Shown piece after piece: positions 16,121-24,012 of a stretch of DNA of 33,980 nucleotides (positions are counted from its first letter, which is position 1; each line of letters starts with the position of its first letter). Origin of the DNA: Desulfurococcaceae archaeon (GTDB lineage Archaea > Thermoproteota > Thermoprotei_A > Sulfolobales > Acidilobaceae). The position numbers and the translations under genes were made by a program. The notes below the pieces were generated by a model. That model did not search any database, had not been told where the DNA came from, and saw only the letters and a program-made list of their open reading frames with translations. Where the stretch lies: the NCBI GenBank assembly GCA_020833325.1, contig JAJHQN010000006.1, positions 1 through 33,980 of the forward strand. The letters run 5' to 3'.

Positions 16121-17407
16121 ATGTTTGACTATGTGATCGTCGGCGCTGGTGTTGTAGGTCTTTCTACAGCTTATCATATTAGGAGGCTCTCCCCTGACTC
16201 CAAAGTTTTGGTTGTTGACAGGGCTCATGCTCCGGGTTCTGGTGATAGTGGTAGGAGTGCTGCTGCTTTTAGGGCTTTCTTTACCAACAATGTTAACCTC
16301 CTATTATCTAACTCCAGTATTGAGTTTTACAAGAGCGTTGAGGCTAGCGGCTACGATCTTGGTTTAAGGTTTGTTGGCTACCTCTTCCTAGCTGATAAGA
16401 GGCTTTACAGCGAGCTCCGGGATGGTCTGAGAGAGGCTGAGAGGCTCGGTCTTGAGTTTAAGGTCTACGAGCCCGGTGTTATCGAGGATTCCTTGAACGT
16501 TAGGGTTAGGGTTGAAGATTTGGAGGAGTCCCAGCTTGTAGGTGTTAGTGATATTGTTGAGGGTATACATGCGTTGAAGGCGGGTGTCATGGATGCTGGG
16601 AAGCTCGTCGAGTACTACTATAAGGCTGGCCTCTCAACTGGCATCTCCTACGCTTTCGACACTGAGGTTGAGGACTTGATTGTAGAGCCTAGGAGGCCTC
16701 TTGGCATTGAGGGTGAACCGTTCCCATGGCAGGATTTGAGGGTTTCAGGTGTTAGGGTTAGGGGTGGACGTGAGATAAGAGCTTCTAGGAAGGTTGTGCT
16801 AGCAACAGGTGCTTGGACGTGGAGGATTACAGCTAAAGCTGGAGTTGAGAGCTTCACTAGGCCTAAGAAGAGGCAGGTTTTCTCTATCAAAGCCTTAAAG
16901 GAGCCTTTGAGGAGGATACTCTACGCTAGAGGCTTCAACAGCTACAACGTAGCACCAATGATAATACTGCCTAGGAAAGCCTACATAAGGCCCACCCCGG
17001 AGGAGGGGTCATTCTGGACCGGTGTAAGCGATGACCTAGGAAGGCCCTTCGAACTAGAAGACTGGGATCCGAGGCCCGAGCCTGAATTCTACGTTAAAGG
17101 AGTGCTACCAGTAATCTCACTATACTTCCCACCATTCCAGGAGCACTATCCACACGCAATGTGGGCAGGCTACTACGACTACAGCTTCGACGGCCTCCCA
17201 GTAGTATACGAGCCGTACGAAAGCGACCTAGTAATCTCATGCGGGACAAGCGGAAGCGGGATAATGAAGGCTGACGCCATAGGGAGGATAACAGCATCAC
17301 TAACCCTAGGCCTGGAGGAGGCTGAGCTCTACACAGGGGAAACAATAAAGGTTAAATTGCTAGGATTAAAAGAGAGGGTAACTGGAGCAGAGAAACTAGT
17401 AATATGA
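16121..17407 (+). CDS. FAD-dependent amino acid/sarcosine-type oxidoreductase (DAO family)
   Basis: A 428-residue flavoprotein. The N-terminal dinucleotide-binding motif YVIVGAGVVGLSTAYH leads to the acidic strand end VLVVD, then the DAO-family SGDSGRSAAAFR. Later segments are VVLATGAWTWRI, GYYDYSFDGLPVV and the C-terminal FAD loop CGTSGSGIMKADAIGR. Relatives are glycine, sarcosine and D-amino-acid oxidases and the beta subunit of proline dehydrogenases; the substrate cannot be fixed from sequence. ATG 16121 gives the standard N-terminus; an in-frame GTG at 16106 would add five residues and might be a leaderless start. The gene stands alone, with no partner subunits or cofactor genes beside it. 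Confidence 0.87.
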   Translation: MFDYVIVGAGVVGLSTAYHIRRLSPDSKVLVVDRAHAPGSGDSGRSAAAFRAFFTNNVNLLLSNSSIEFYKSVEASGYDLGLRFVGYLFLADKRLYSELRDGLREAERLGLEFKVYEPGVIEDSLNVRVRVEDLEESQLVGVSDIVEGIHALKAGVMDAGKLVEYYYKAGLSTGISYAFDTEVEDLIVEPRRPLGIEGEPFPWQDLRVSGVRVRGGREIRASRKVVLATGAWTWRITAKAGVESFTRPKKRQVFSIKALKEPLRRILYARGFNSYNVAPMIILPRKAYIRPTPEEGSFWTGVSDDLGRPFELEDWDPRPEPEFYVKGVLPVISLYFPPFQEHYPHAMWAGYYDYSFDGLPVVYEPYESDLVISCGTSGSGIMKADAIGRITASLTLGLEEAELYTGETIKVKLLGLKERVTGAEKLVI

Positions 17408-17477
17408 TCTGGTTGAGGGGAAAGCTTAGACTCACACATAACGTCAACACTAAGCACGAGATTGGGAGGGTAAAAAC

Positions 17478-17906
17478 TTAAACCCTAACCCTCCTATACT
17501 CTAACACCTTCAAACCCCTAATCCTACTAAAGTGCTTAACGTTCCCCGTTGCAACCATAGCCCCGTGCTCTCTCGCGATAACACCTATAAGGACATCCCT
17601 TAAATCAACCCTTAATCCGAGGAGCTCAAGATACCCCATCTCCTCTCCAGCTTTGATCGCCTCATCACTGGATAAGCTGAGCACCTCTAGGATCTTAGCT
17701 AACCTTCTAACATGGCCGAGCTTGCCGGCACCTAGCTTAGACGCGCCCCATGCAAGCTCGAAGATGTTGATGGAGGTTGTAGCTAGAGTTACACCCTTAC
17801 CTCTAAGATCTTCTATTAACTTAATACTCTCATCCACTCCACGAAGGAAATCGATGAGAACGTCCGAGTCAAGAACTACTCTTCTCGCAACCTCCACGAG
17901 CTCCAC
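17478..17906 (-). CDS. vapC: VapC-type PIN-domain toxin ribonuclease
   Basis: A 142-residue PIN domain. Conserved acidic residues are visible in VVLDSDVLIDFL (Asp13), INIFELAWG (Glu50) and LRDVLIGVIA (Asp104), with ATGNVKHFSRI (TxN-like motif) near 120, so the metal site looks intact. VapC toxins cut tRNA or rRNA when not bound by antitoxin. The reading frame overlaps the antitoxin gene upstream by about 31 nt, so the pair is translationally coupled. GTG 17906 or GTG 17897 could be the start; neither has an ideally spaced GGTG. It converges with the DAO-family gene across 70 nt. Confidence 0.9.
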   Translation of the reverse strand: MELVEVARRVVLDSDVLIDFLRGVDESIKLIEDLRGKGVTLATTSINIFELAWGASKLGAGKLGHVRRLAKILEVLSLSSDEAIKAGEEMGYLELLGLRVDLRDVLIGVIAREHGAMVATGNVKHFSRIRGLKVLEYRRVRV

Positions 17907-18511
17907 GCCTCCCTAATGCTCTTCATAACCTCCTCGATCCTCTCACTCGGGACATCCCTCCAGGTTCCCGCAAGCTCCATTATGTCCTTTGCTTCTCCCG
18001 CAAGCCTGAGTATGACGTCTGAGAAGCTCTCACCAGGTCTTTTTAACGTTAAGAGTGTTTCGTAAGCCTCCAGGGTTACCGTTATAGTCTTAACATCCGT
18101 AGCACTCACCTCTGCTCTAGCTTGGATTTCGTTTTCAACAAGCTTTACGAGCTCTTCTAAGCTCATTCTCTTTATTACAAGGTTCCTCCCATCCCATAAT
18201 GTAAGCGTAGATGTTTCCCTAATCCTCCTAACATATTTATACAATGCTGTTTTATCGCTAAAGCCTAGGTAGTAGCTCATTTTTTCCAGGGAGACGTTCA
18301 GCCTCTCATTTAGGTAAACCACGCAAGCTACCTCCATGACATCCTGCCATACAGGTCTACCATATCTTTGGAGGGAGCCGTACTTCTCAATGATCTTAGA
18401 GATCCTAACCTTAACCTCCTCCAATCTCTCGAAACACACTCTAGGAATCAATACCCCCTCCAACCAAGTCACCTTATCTGAACCTACACCCTCTTCACGG
18501 CCATAAACCAT
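17876..18511 (-). CDS. vapB: VapB-type antitoxin with an extra N-terminal HTH-like half
   Basis: A 211-residue protein. The C-terminal part (about 140-211) has KTITVTLEAYETLLTLKRPG followed by SFSDVILRL, the pattern of the archaeal VapB/DUF217 antitoxins that partner VapC. The first 130 residues are not part of a normal antitoxin, which is about 70-90 residues long. They are basic and contain a helix-turn-helix-like stretch (LEKMSYYLGFSDKTALYKYV, about 75-94) and a helical WQDVMEVACVVYL segment. The start is ATG 18511, 6 nt after GGTG; GTG 18520 overlaps that site. It precedes and overlaps vapC. The extra half may bind an operator; I do not recognise its family. Confidence 0.8.
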   Translation of the reverse strand: MVYGREEGVGSDKVTWLEGVLIPRVCFERLEEVKVRISKIIEKYGSLQRYGRPVWQDVMEVACVVYLNERLNVSLEKMSYYLGFSDKTALYKYVRRIRETSTLTLWDGRNLVIKRMSLEELVKLVENEIQARAEVSATDVKTITVTLEAYETLLTLKRPGESFSDVILRLAGEAKDIMELAGTWRDVPSERIEEVMKSIREAWSSWRLREE

Positions 18512-18596
18512 AGGCTCCACCAGAAGGCCCCAATTGAAGTTTATGAAGGGGGGTTAATAAGCTATAGACACTCTTGGAACTAGGTATTTCAGAGCT

Positions 18597-18724
18597 CTAC
18601 GTAGGAAAAAGGGTTACTTGAAGAACCTCTTTGACATCAACACTCTCAAGCTTCCAGCCTAGGATCCTCTGGAGCACTTAGCAACACCGTTAACTGCATC
18701 AATAAGCTTGGGAAGCCCCAGATC
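18597..18724 (-). pseudogene. possible decayed coding fragment after thiL
   Basis: Directly after the thiL stop (and in the same frame) the minus strand reads GLPKLIDAVNGVAKCSRGS and stop. In another frame it carries on from there as RILGWKLESVDVKEVLQVTL and stop. The two pieces join into one protein-like stretch of about 40 residues if a frameshift is allowed. I cannot identify it, and no start codon with a ribosome site was found. Chance is a real alternative. Confidence 0.25.
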
Positions 18725-19639
18725 TCAAGGGAACCATGTCCAGCCCTTCGCTTCCACTCTCCTCCCTCTGAGGTACACGCCTTCCCCCGCTTCGATCCTC
18801 CCGGCTACGTGGCATTCTACATCCTCTCTCCTACAGTAGTCTAGTAGGCATTCGAGGCTGTTTTCTGGTATTGTTACTGCTATGTTGTAGTCTTCCCAGC
18901 TTTCTAGGAGCTCCTCCTCTGCTAGTTTTAACTCTTGTAGTAGCTTTACAGCCTCTCTTGTCGTGTACAGCTCTTCAACAACAACCTTAACCTTGCTGGC
19001 CTCTGATAGCTGGTGTAGTGTTGCAGCCCACCCATCGCTATTATCTATTGCTGCTGTAGCGTTACACTCTGATATTTTCAAGCCAACCCCAAGGTTTATC
19101 CTAGGTCTTCTCGTAAACTCCATGGCTTCAGGGTACTCTCTTATATCTATTAGCCCTCTCAGAGCCATGGAGGCTACGAGGCCGTAGCCTAGGGGCCCGA
19201 CCTGTACCAGGATATCCCCTGGTTTAGCACCGGATCTCGGTATAGGCTTTAAGGTAACCCCTATGACCGCTACGTCGATCCAAGTGTCATGAGCGCTCCT
19301 ATTAGTATCGGCCTTCAACATCCTAACTTTAGCCCACCTACACGCCTCTCCAACACCTCTGGCAACTTCTAACACCACATCCCTTGAGGGTGCCCCCACG
19401 CTGTAGAGGACTGCTAGAGGCCTACCACCACCGGCCACGATATCAGACATGGAGGCTACTACTGCCTTCCAACCCCAATCACTCCAGCTCATCCAAGGGA
19501 GTCTTGAGCTTGAAGCCTCATAGCCGTCAATGTTAACCACGAAGCCCCCTAGGGGTGGGGAGTCGAAGTCGAAAAGCTCCAGGGAGCCTGTTAGCCTAGA
19601 TAGCTCTTTGAGGAGTTCAAGCCATCCTTTGAAAGACAT
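18725..19639 (-). CDS. thiL: ThiL-like kinase of the AIR-synthase (PurM) fold
   Basis: A 304-residue protein with the AIRS/PurM layout. The N-terminal half contains VVNIDGYEASSS and WKAVVASMSDIVAGGGRPLA, the metal- and substrate-binding region of ThiL-type kinases. LKADTNRSAHDTWIDVAVIG and GDILVQVGPLGYG follow, and later IDNSDGWAATLHQLSEAS, matching the DxSDG motif of the family. Thiamine-monophosphate kinase phosphorylates TMP to the active coenzyme. The sequence is divergent, so another AIRS-fold kinase (HypE- or SelD-like) is not excluded. ATG 19639 has GGTGGG about 10 nt upstream. It is divergent from the amidohydrolase gene and followed by a possible gene remnant. Confidence 0.75.
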   Translation of the reverse strand: MSFKGWLELLKELSRLTGSLELFDFDSPPLGGFVVNIDGYEASSSRLPWMSWSDWGWKAVVASMSDIVAGGGRPLAVLYSVGAPSRDVVLEVARGVGEACRWAKVRMLKADTNRSAHDTWIDVAVIGVTLKPIPRSGAKPGDILVQVGPLGYGLVASMALRGLIDIREYPEAMEFTRRPRINLGVGLKISECNATAAIDNSDGWAATLHQLSEASKVKVVVEELYTTREAVKLLQELKLAEEELLESWEDYNIAVTIPENSLECLLDYCRREDVECHVAGRIEAGEGVYLRGRRVEAKGWTWFP

Positions 19640-19721
19640 TGTAGCTCAACCCACCTCCAGATGTGTAGTTCAAACTTGGTTATAAGCTCTCCCGTTCAAA
19701 CCCACTAGTGGTGTTAGCTAC

Positions 19722-20723
19722 TTGGACGACCCCATCGTAGACTTCCACACCCACCTGCCGTGGAGGCCTAGGGATTCTCTTGAAGCCTCTAGGGCCCTCC
19801 TGGAGGCTATGGACTACGCTGGGGTTACCTTAGCTGTTGTTATAAACGTTGAGTTTGCTGTAAGAACGTTTCTCGAGAATGTTAGCCCACGTAGGATTAT
19901 TGAAGCTGCAGCTGAGGTTCTAGACTACCTTATAGTAGCTAGGATACCATACATACACAGGATGGTCATGGAGCCTGAGTGGGCTGTGGAGGAGCATGTT
20001 AGGTTTATGAGGGAGAATCATAGGGATAACGTTGACTTCATTAGAGTAGCTAGTACCGGTAGGCTTATACCTGTGGCTAGCTTCAACCCGGATTTAAGTG
20101 TTATGGATAATCTTGGTAGGTTGAGAGCTCTCGGTGATAGGGTGCTAGGAGTGAAGGTATTCCCAACACTACACTTCACAAGACCGGATAGTGAGAAGCT
20201 TAAACCAGTATACGATTACATAGCTAACATTAACGGTTTGGTGATAGTCCATACAGGATGCGATCCAGGCCTCTGGGAGCTCCCACCATTCTGCTCCAAC
20301 GCTAAACCATCATACGTAGCTAGAGCTGCGAGGGAGAACAAGGATGTAAGATTCATAGTAGCACACCTAGGAGCGTATAGTGCCTTAAACCCAGGTATAT
20401 TCTTTAGAGAAGCCCTGGAAGCCCTGGCAATCGATAACGTGTACGCGGACACATCAGCCGTAGACCCATACTTCGTTAGAAGAGCTGTAGAGGAGGTTGG
20501 CTATGATAAGATACTCTTTGGAAGCGATTACCCGATGGTACAAGGGCTTGACATAGCTTCAGCTCTAGAAGATATAATGATGTTGGATATACCCGGGAAG
20601 GCTAAGAGGGCGATGGTAACGGATAATCCATTAAAGCTACTCAAAACATGGCATGGATGGGAGGGAGTGGAGGAAGCTCTGAAACTAGGAAGAGGGGAGG
20701 TGGTAGAGCATGTTAGAGGGTGA
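19722..20723 (+). CDS. amidohydrolase-2 family metal-dependent hydrolase
   Basis: A 333-residue TIM-barrel hydrolase. The N-terminal DFHTHLPW holds the first metal ligands. VIVHTGCDPG and FIVAHLGAY supply further histidines, and LFGSDYPMV holds the conserved aspartate near residue 267. This is the PF04909 (amidohydrolase_2) pattern, which covers decarboxylases and lactone or amide hydrolases; the substrate is unknown. The start is TTG 19722, 8 nt after GGTG. It is divergent from the ThiL-like gene and convergent with the GNAT gene. Nothing nearby fixes a pathway. Confidence 0.87.
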   Translation: MDDPIVDFHTHLPWRPRDSLEASRALLEAMDYAGVTLAVVINVEFAVRTFLENVSPRRIIEAAAEVLDYLIVARIPYIHRMVMEPEWAVEEHVRFMRENHRDNVDFIRVASTGRLIPVASFNPDLSVMDNLGRLRALGDRVLGVKVFPTLHFTRPDSEKLKPVYDYIANINGLVIVHTGCDPGLWELPPFCSNAKPSYVARAARENKDVRFIVAHLGAYSALNPGIFFREALEALAIDNVYADTSAVDPYFVRRAVEEVGYDKILFGSDYPMVQGLDIASALEDIMMLDIPGKAKRAMVTDNPLKLLKTWHGWEGVEEALKLGRGEVVEHVRG

Positions 20724-20758
20724 GTTGTACATAAACGCTAACATGAGATCTCCTTGGA

Positions 20759-21355
20759 TTAAAGTTTAACGCTTGTATAGCCTCTATAGTCTAGCCATGG
20801 CTTATAGCAAATGTTAAACCACAGGCTCCTGTAATCCAGCCTCCTAAGTTTCGAGAGAAGACTTCTACTGTAAGGTTTAACCATGATTATATCGTCATCG
20901 TACATGCATGCTATAGCTTCAAGGGCCTCCACCACATCGTATCCCAGCTCGCTCTCAGCTATACTCCACTCTAGAACCCTATAGCCTAGGCTTTTGAAGA
21001 GCCTTTGAGATTCAATATTATCTCTTGTTGTAGATGCCACGTAGACCCTGGAGCCTTTACCCTCCAGAAGCTCCTCCATCGATGCGACTAGCACTTTACC
21101 GAAACCCGAGCCCCTATAGCTTCTTCTAATGTAGACGTAGTAGATGACACCTACAGTTAACATGGAACCTTCAGCGGTATACCCTATGGCCGATCCTACA
21201 TCGACACCGTTAACCCTTATAATAACACCTAGACCACCATTCTCTACAGCTGCTTTTGCGAAAACCTGGTGGTATCTGGAGAGCTCCTCGGACATGAGCT
21301 TCAAAGCTGAGACTTCATCCTCGTATACCACTATTCCATTAAGGTAACCCCCCAT
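20759..21355 (-). CDS. GNAT-family acetyltransferase
   Basis: A 198-residue protein with a GNAT core. YYVYIRRSYRGSGFGKVLVA (about residues 72-91) includes the acetyl-CoA pyrophosphate loop RGSGFG, and YVASTTRDNIESQRLFKSLG is the typical motif B region. The last 55 residues, rich in tyrosine and basic residues, form an extension of no known function. The acceptor substrate is unknown. It follows the 85-residue gene by 22 nt on the same strand, so the two are probably one transcript. ATG 21355 is the only good start; a GGAGGG lies about 14 nt upstream. Confidence 0.85.
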   Translation of the reverse strand: MGGYLNGIVVYEDEVSALKLMSEELSRYHQVFAKAAVENGGLGVIIRVNGVDVGSAIGYTAEGSMLTVGVIYYVYIRRSYRGSGFGKVLVASMEELLEGKGSRVYVASTTRDNIESQRLFKSLGYRVLEWSIAESELGYDVVEALEAIACMYDDDIIMVKPYSRSLLSKLRRLDYRSLWFNICYKPWLDYRGYTSVKL

Positions 21356-21377
21356 TAGTTGTTTAACTCCAGCCCTC

Positions 21378-21635
21378 CTACTGTTGCTTCATCTTCTCCA
21401 CGACATACCTTTTATATGTAACCTTCCACATTGTAGGCTCTATGTCGAGTAGCCATGCTGGTATCCTTTTCACCAGCTCGTATGCCTCATCCCAGCTCTC
21501 AAGGCCTAGGGCTGCTGCTAGCTGCTCTAATGTCATCTCAGTCCTCTTATACCTCCTTAGTATCTTCAAAGTCTCCTCGTTAATCTCAACCTCCTTATCC
21601 CCCACCCTTATGACAAACCTCTCCTCACTACTCAA
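21378..21635 (-). CDS. small protein of unknown function, possibly HTH-like
   Basis: An 85-residue protein that starts MSSEERFVIRVGDKEVEI and has a middle part, MTLEQLAAALGLESWDEAYEL, which reads like a helix-turn-helix or a small helical bundle. The C-terminal part, PTMWKVTYKRYV, is basic and aromatic. I do not recognise the family. TTG 21635 is supported by GGGTG 7 nt upstream, and the coding frame is clean. It lies in a probable operon with the GNAT gene and diverges from the L38e gene, with which it shares a promoter region of about 80 nt. Confidence 0.7.
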   Translation of the reverse strand: MSSEERFVIRVGDKEVEINEETLKILRRYKRTEMTLEQLAAALGLESWDEAYELVKRIPAWLLDIEPTMWKVTYKRYVVEKMKQQ

Positions 21636-21716
21636 AGGAGTGCACCCTAGCCCAAGACCCAGATGGTGTACTACAGCTTAAAAGGTTTAAAGGCGACAGT
21701 TTAGAGGGTGTGCACG

Positions 21717-21947
21717 TTGCCCGTAGAGATAACAGATTTAAACCTGTTCGCAGACATAGCTAGGAGAGCTATAGAGTGTAGGATTAAGAGGGTGAGGAAG
21801 GGTAACCTAGTCAAGATCAAGGCTAGAACCAGGAGATACCTTTACACGTACAAGACAACAGAGGATCAACTACAAGATGTTCTAAGCAAGGTACAGTGTA
21901 AGAAGGTAGTGGACGTAGATAAGGAGATCAAGTCTGGGAAGACGTAG
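21717..21947 (+). CDS. rpl38e: large-subunit ribosomal protein eL38 (L38e)
   Basis: 76 residues from this start: MPVEITDLNLFADIARRA, then a basic strand LVKIKARTRRYLYTYKT and a C-terminal VQCKKVVDV. RRYLYTYKT is the signature of L38e, a small ribosomal protein shared by Crenarchaeota and eukaryotes but missing from most euryarchaea and all bacteria. TTG 21717 is chosen over GTG 21708 because GGGTG lies 7 nt before it and because it gives the family N-terminus MPVEI. TATA-like stretches (CTTAAAAGG and TTTAAAGG) lie at 21678-21692. The tail is a little longer than in most relatives. Confidence 0.9.
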   Translation: MPVEITDLNLFADIARRAIECRIKRVRKGNLVKIKARTRRYLYTYKTTEDQLQDVLSKVQCKKVVDVDKEIKSGKT

Positions 21948-22159
21948 AGAAGAAAGAGTTCAACGCAATCAGGTTACATCTTCTAATTTCGTGCTTTCAG
22001 CTGAGGCGCACACCTTACATCAACCGTATGGATCCCGCTTGAACTCTAACATTATGAAGCTCCCATCTATGGATGTACTTGAATAACATTACAGCATTCT
22101 CCAAGGCTTGGCGCACCTACGTAGCCTCATAACCGATACTATGTGGTATCAGCGGAGGC
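21948..22159. other. intergenic stretch after L38e, no gene seen
   Basis: No credible reading frame. It contains a short palindrome, CCAAG-g-CTTGG, near 22100 and a weak inverted repeat GATAC/GTATC (22135-22139 with 22146-22150). The last 20 nt next to 22160 would be the guide-equivalent segment of the minus-strand element that ends there. Confidence 0.4.
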
Positions 22160-22443
22160 TTATGACCCCCTCCTAGCCCTTAAAAGGGCGAGGTTTCCCC
22201 GCATCCCTGGGAGGCTTTACGCCTCCCCCGAGCGGTTTGTCGGATCTCCGCTCGGAAGCCTGCACATCACCTCTAAGCATCCCCATCTCTTGGGGCATCA
22301 TCGTTTCAGGGCCGGGGGGCCTCGGCCCCGGTGGGGCCATCGGACCTCCTCCCCACACCGGGCTGCTTGACCGTAATTGTGTTAACCGAGCTTTAAGCTT
22401 CTTCATCTCCTCCTTAGAAAGGCGAAGCTTTCCAGTTGTAAAC
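22160..22443 (-). mobile_element. nonautonomous IS200/IS605-like element with omega-RNA-like right half (copy C)
   Basis: Read on the minus strand, this has the same limits as 14488-14773: GTTTACAACTGG at the left and GGGGGTCATAA at the right, with nearly the same length (284 against 286 nt). The left hairpin is CCTT-tct-AAGG (22412-22422). Internal stems are CCGG..TGGGG/CCCCACCGG, GGGGC/GCCCC, CCCCA/TGGGG, CCGAGCGG/CCGCTCGG (perfect 8 bp) and GGAGGC/GCCTCC. The terminal hairpin is at 22172-22193. Several stem positions differ between the copies in a way that keeps pairing. An open frame of 119 codons crosses it, but copy B shows that this frame is not conserved, so I treat the element as structural RNA or DNA. 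Confidence 0.65.
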
Positions 22444-22601
22444 ATATGGTGGTTACAGGTAAGGTATGGGTGGTCGTACCTACCATTAAACTCGTAGCAG
22501 CATATGGCATGTTTACGGTCGACGTAAACCAATCTTCTAGGTAGCGTTCCTCGATTTTAGGTGATTCAGCTCTCTGTGTTTGCTGTCTAGTGCGTCTCAT
22601 T
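22444..22601. other. short gene-free stretch between the element and the beta-CASP promoter
   Basis: Open minus-strand frames run through here into the element, but neither resembles a known protein and none has a ribosome site. A decayed tnpB tail is conceivable; I see no CxxC zinc-finger remnant to support it. Confidence 0.3.
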
Positions 22602-22611
22602 CCTATAAAGG
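22602..22611 (+). promoter_or_regulatory. TATA-type promoter of the beta-CASP nuclease gene
   Basis: CCTATAAAGG fits the TATA consensus. Predicted transcription begins near 22632, about 16 nt before TTG 22648. Confidence 0.5.
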
Positions 22612-22647
22612 TTTCGGTTTAAGTGTTCTACTGTGTAGTGTTACGAG

Positions 22648-23904
22648 TTGGCTAGGGTTAGGGTTCTTGGTAGTGGTAGGGAGGTTGGTAGGGCTGCTAT
22701 CCTCGTTGAGGGTAGTGGTGGTTCTCTCCTTATGGACTATGGTGTTAACTTTGATGAGAGGGATAACCCTATATTCCCTGAGTATGTTAGACCACGTGAT
22801 CTAAGTGGTGTTGTTCTAACTCATAGTCATCTTGATCATGTTGGTGCATCACCCCTGCTCTATATTAGCGTTAAGCCTAGGCTCTACGCTACACCTCTAA
22901 CATTGGATGTTACAAGGGTACTGTTACATGATATGATTAAGATTGGTGGTGCTAACCTCCCCTTCGATGAGGGTGTTGTTGATGATATGCTTTCATCTGC
23001 TACGACTATAGGCTACAATGAGGAGGTTGACCTGGGTGGTTTGAGGTTTAAGCTCCTCTACTCAGGCCACATACCAGGCTCTGCTAGCGTCCTGGTAGAG
23101 GTTGATGGGAGGGCTGTGCTTTACACGAGCGATGTTAATGTTATAGAGACTAAGCTTATGGGCCCAGCTATGCTCGATGGACTAAGCGTAGACCTGGTTA
23201 TAGTGGAGTCAACCTACGGCTCTACAAACCACCCTCCAAGACAGTTTGTTGAGGATAGGTTCTATGAGAGTTTAAGGGAGGTTGTCGAGTCAGGTGGTGT
23301 AGCCTTGGTTCCAGTGTTTAGTGTGAGTAGGGGTCAGGAGGTTCTATGCATCCTAGCTGAGAGAGACCCCCCGTGGCAGGTTTGGGTTGACGGTATGGTT
23401 AGGGATGTTGCAGAGTTCTACCTAAAACACTCGGGGTACATAAGACTCTACGGGCTCCTAGCGAAGGCTATGAGGGAGTATAACCTGGTTAGAGGATGGC
23501 AGGATAGGAGGATAGCTTACAGGGAGCCTGGGGTTATAGTGGCGAGCTCGGGTATGCTAAAGGGAGGGCCAAGCCTATACTATTTGAAGAGGATAGCTGA
23601 GAATCCGAAAAACGCAGTATTCCTAGTAAGCTTCCAGGGGAGAGGAACACCTGGGAGACAGATACTTGAAACAGGGCTAGCCCTAGCAGAGGAGATACCA
23701 GTGAGAGCTAGGGTGGAGTGGTTCGACCTATCAAGTCACATAGACCAAAACGGGGTCATAAGGCTGCTTAAGAGCATGAAGGCAGACAGGGTAGCCCTAG
23801 TACATGGAACACCAAGAGCACAGGAAGCACTAGCAAAGAGGATCAGGGAAGAGCTAGGACTACAAGTGGAGATACCAGCAGTAGGAGACACGATAGAACT
23901 CTGA
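22648..23904 (+). CDS. beta-CASP metallo-beta-lactamase RNase (aCPSF2-like)
   Basis: A 418-residue protein. Metallo-beta-lactamase motifs are THSHLDH (residues 58-64), SGHIPGSASV and YTSDVN. The beta-CASP part has VESTYGS, LVPVFSVSRGQE, VASSGMLKGGP and the C-terminal FDLSSHIDQNG followed by VALVHGTPRAQ. No N-terminal KH domains are present, so it belongs with the shorter aCPSF2/RNase J-like group rather than aCPSF1. Such enzymes cut RNA endonucleolytically or degrade it 5' to 3' and act in mRNA turnover or 3'-end formation. TTG 22648 has only a weak ribosome site. It follows the copy C element, which faces away from it. Confidence 0.92.
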   Translation: MARVRVLGSGREVGRAAILVEGSGGSLLMDYGVNFDERDNPIFPEYVRPRDLSGVVLTHSHLDHVGASPLLYISVKPRLYATPLTLDVTRVLLHDMIKIGGANLPFDEGVVDDMLSSATTIGYNEEVDLGGLRFKLLYSGHIPGSASVLVEVDGRAVLYTSDVNVIETKLMGPAMLDGLSVDLVIVESTYGSTNHPPRQFVEDRFYESLREVVESGGVALVPVFSVSRGQEVLCILAERDPPWQVWVDGMVRDVAEFYLKHSGYIRLYGLLAKAMREYNLVRGWQDRRIAYREPGVIVASSGMLKGGPSLYYLKRIAENPKNAVFLVSFQGRGTPGRQILETGLALAEEIPVRARVEWFDLSSHIDQNGVIRLLKSMKADRVALVHGTPRAQEALAKRIREELGLQVEIPAVGDTIEL

Positions 23905-24012
23905 AACAACATTAACCCCGATGCCTCAAGGCTCAAAAAGGCTTCTAAACCGAACAGGCTGAAATCACTGTTACAACCTTGCTAGTAGGAGAGCAGTTAT
24001 AGTAAATAGTAA

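Noticed and set aside
18722-18730. Selenocysteine-type read-through of the thiL TGA
   Set aside because: The following in-frame stretch ends after about 20 codons, no SECIS-like structure is apparent, and crenarchaea are not known to use selenocysteine.
22173-22532. Minus-strand frame of 119 codons across the element at 22160-22443, rich in proline and glycine
   Set aside because: The matching frame in the sister element at 14488-14773 is closed by stops, while the nucleotide stems are kept, so the conservation is structural and not for protein.
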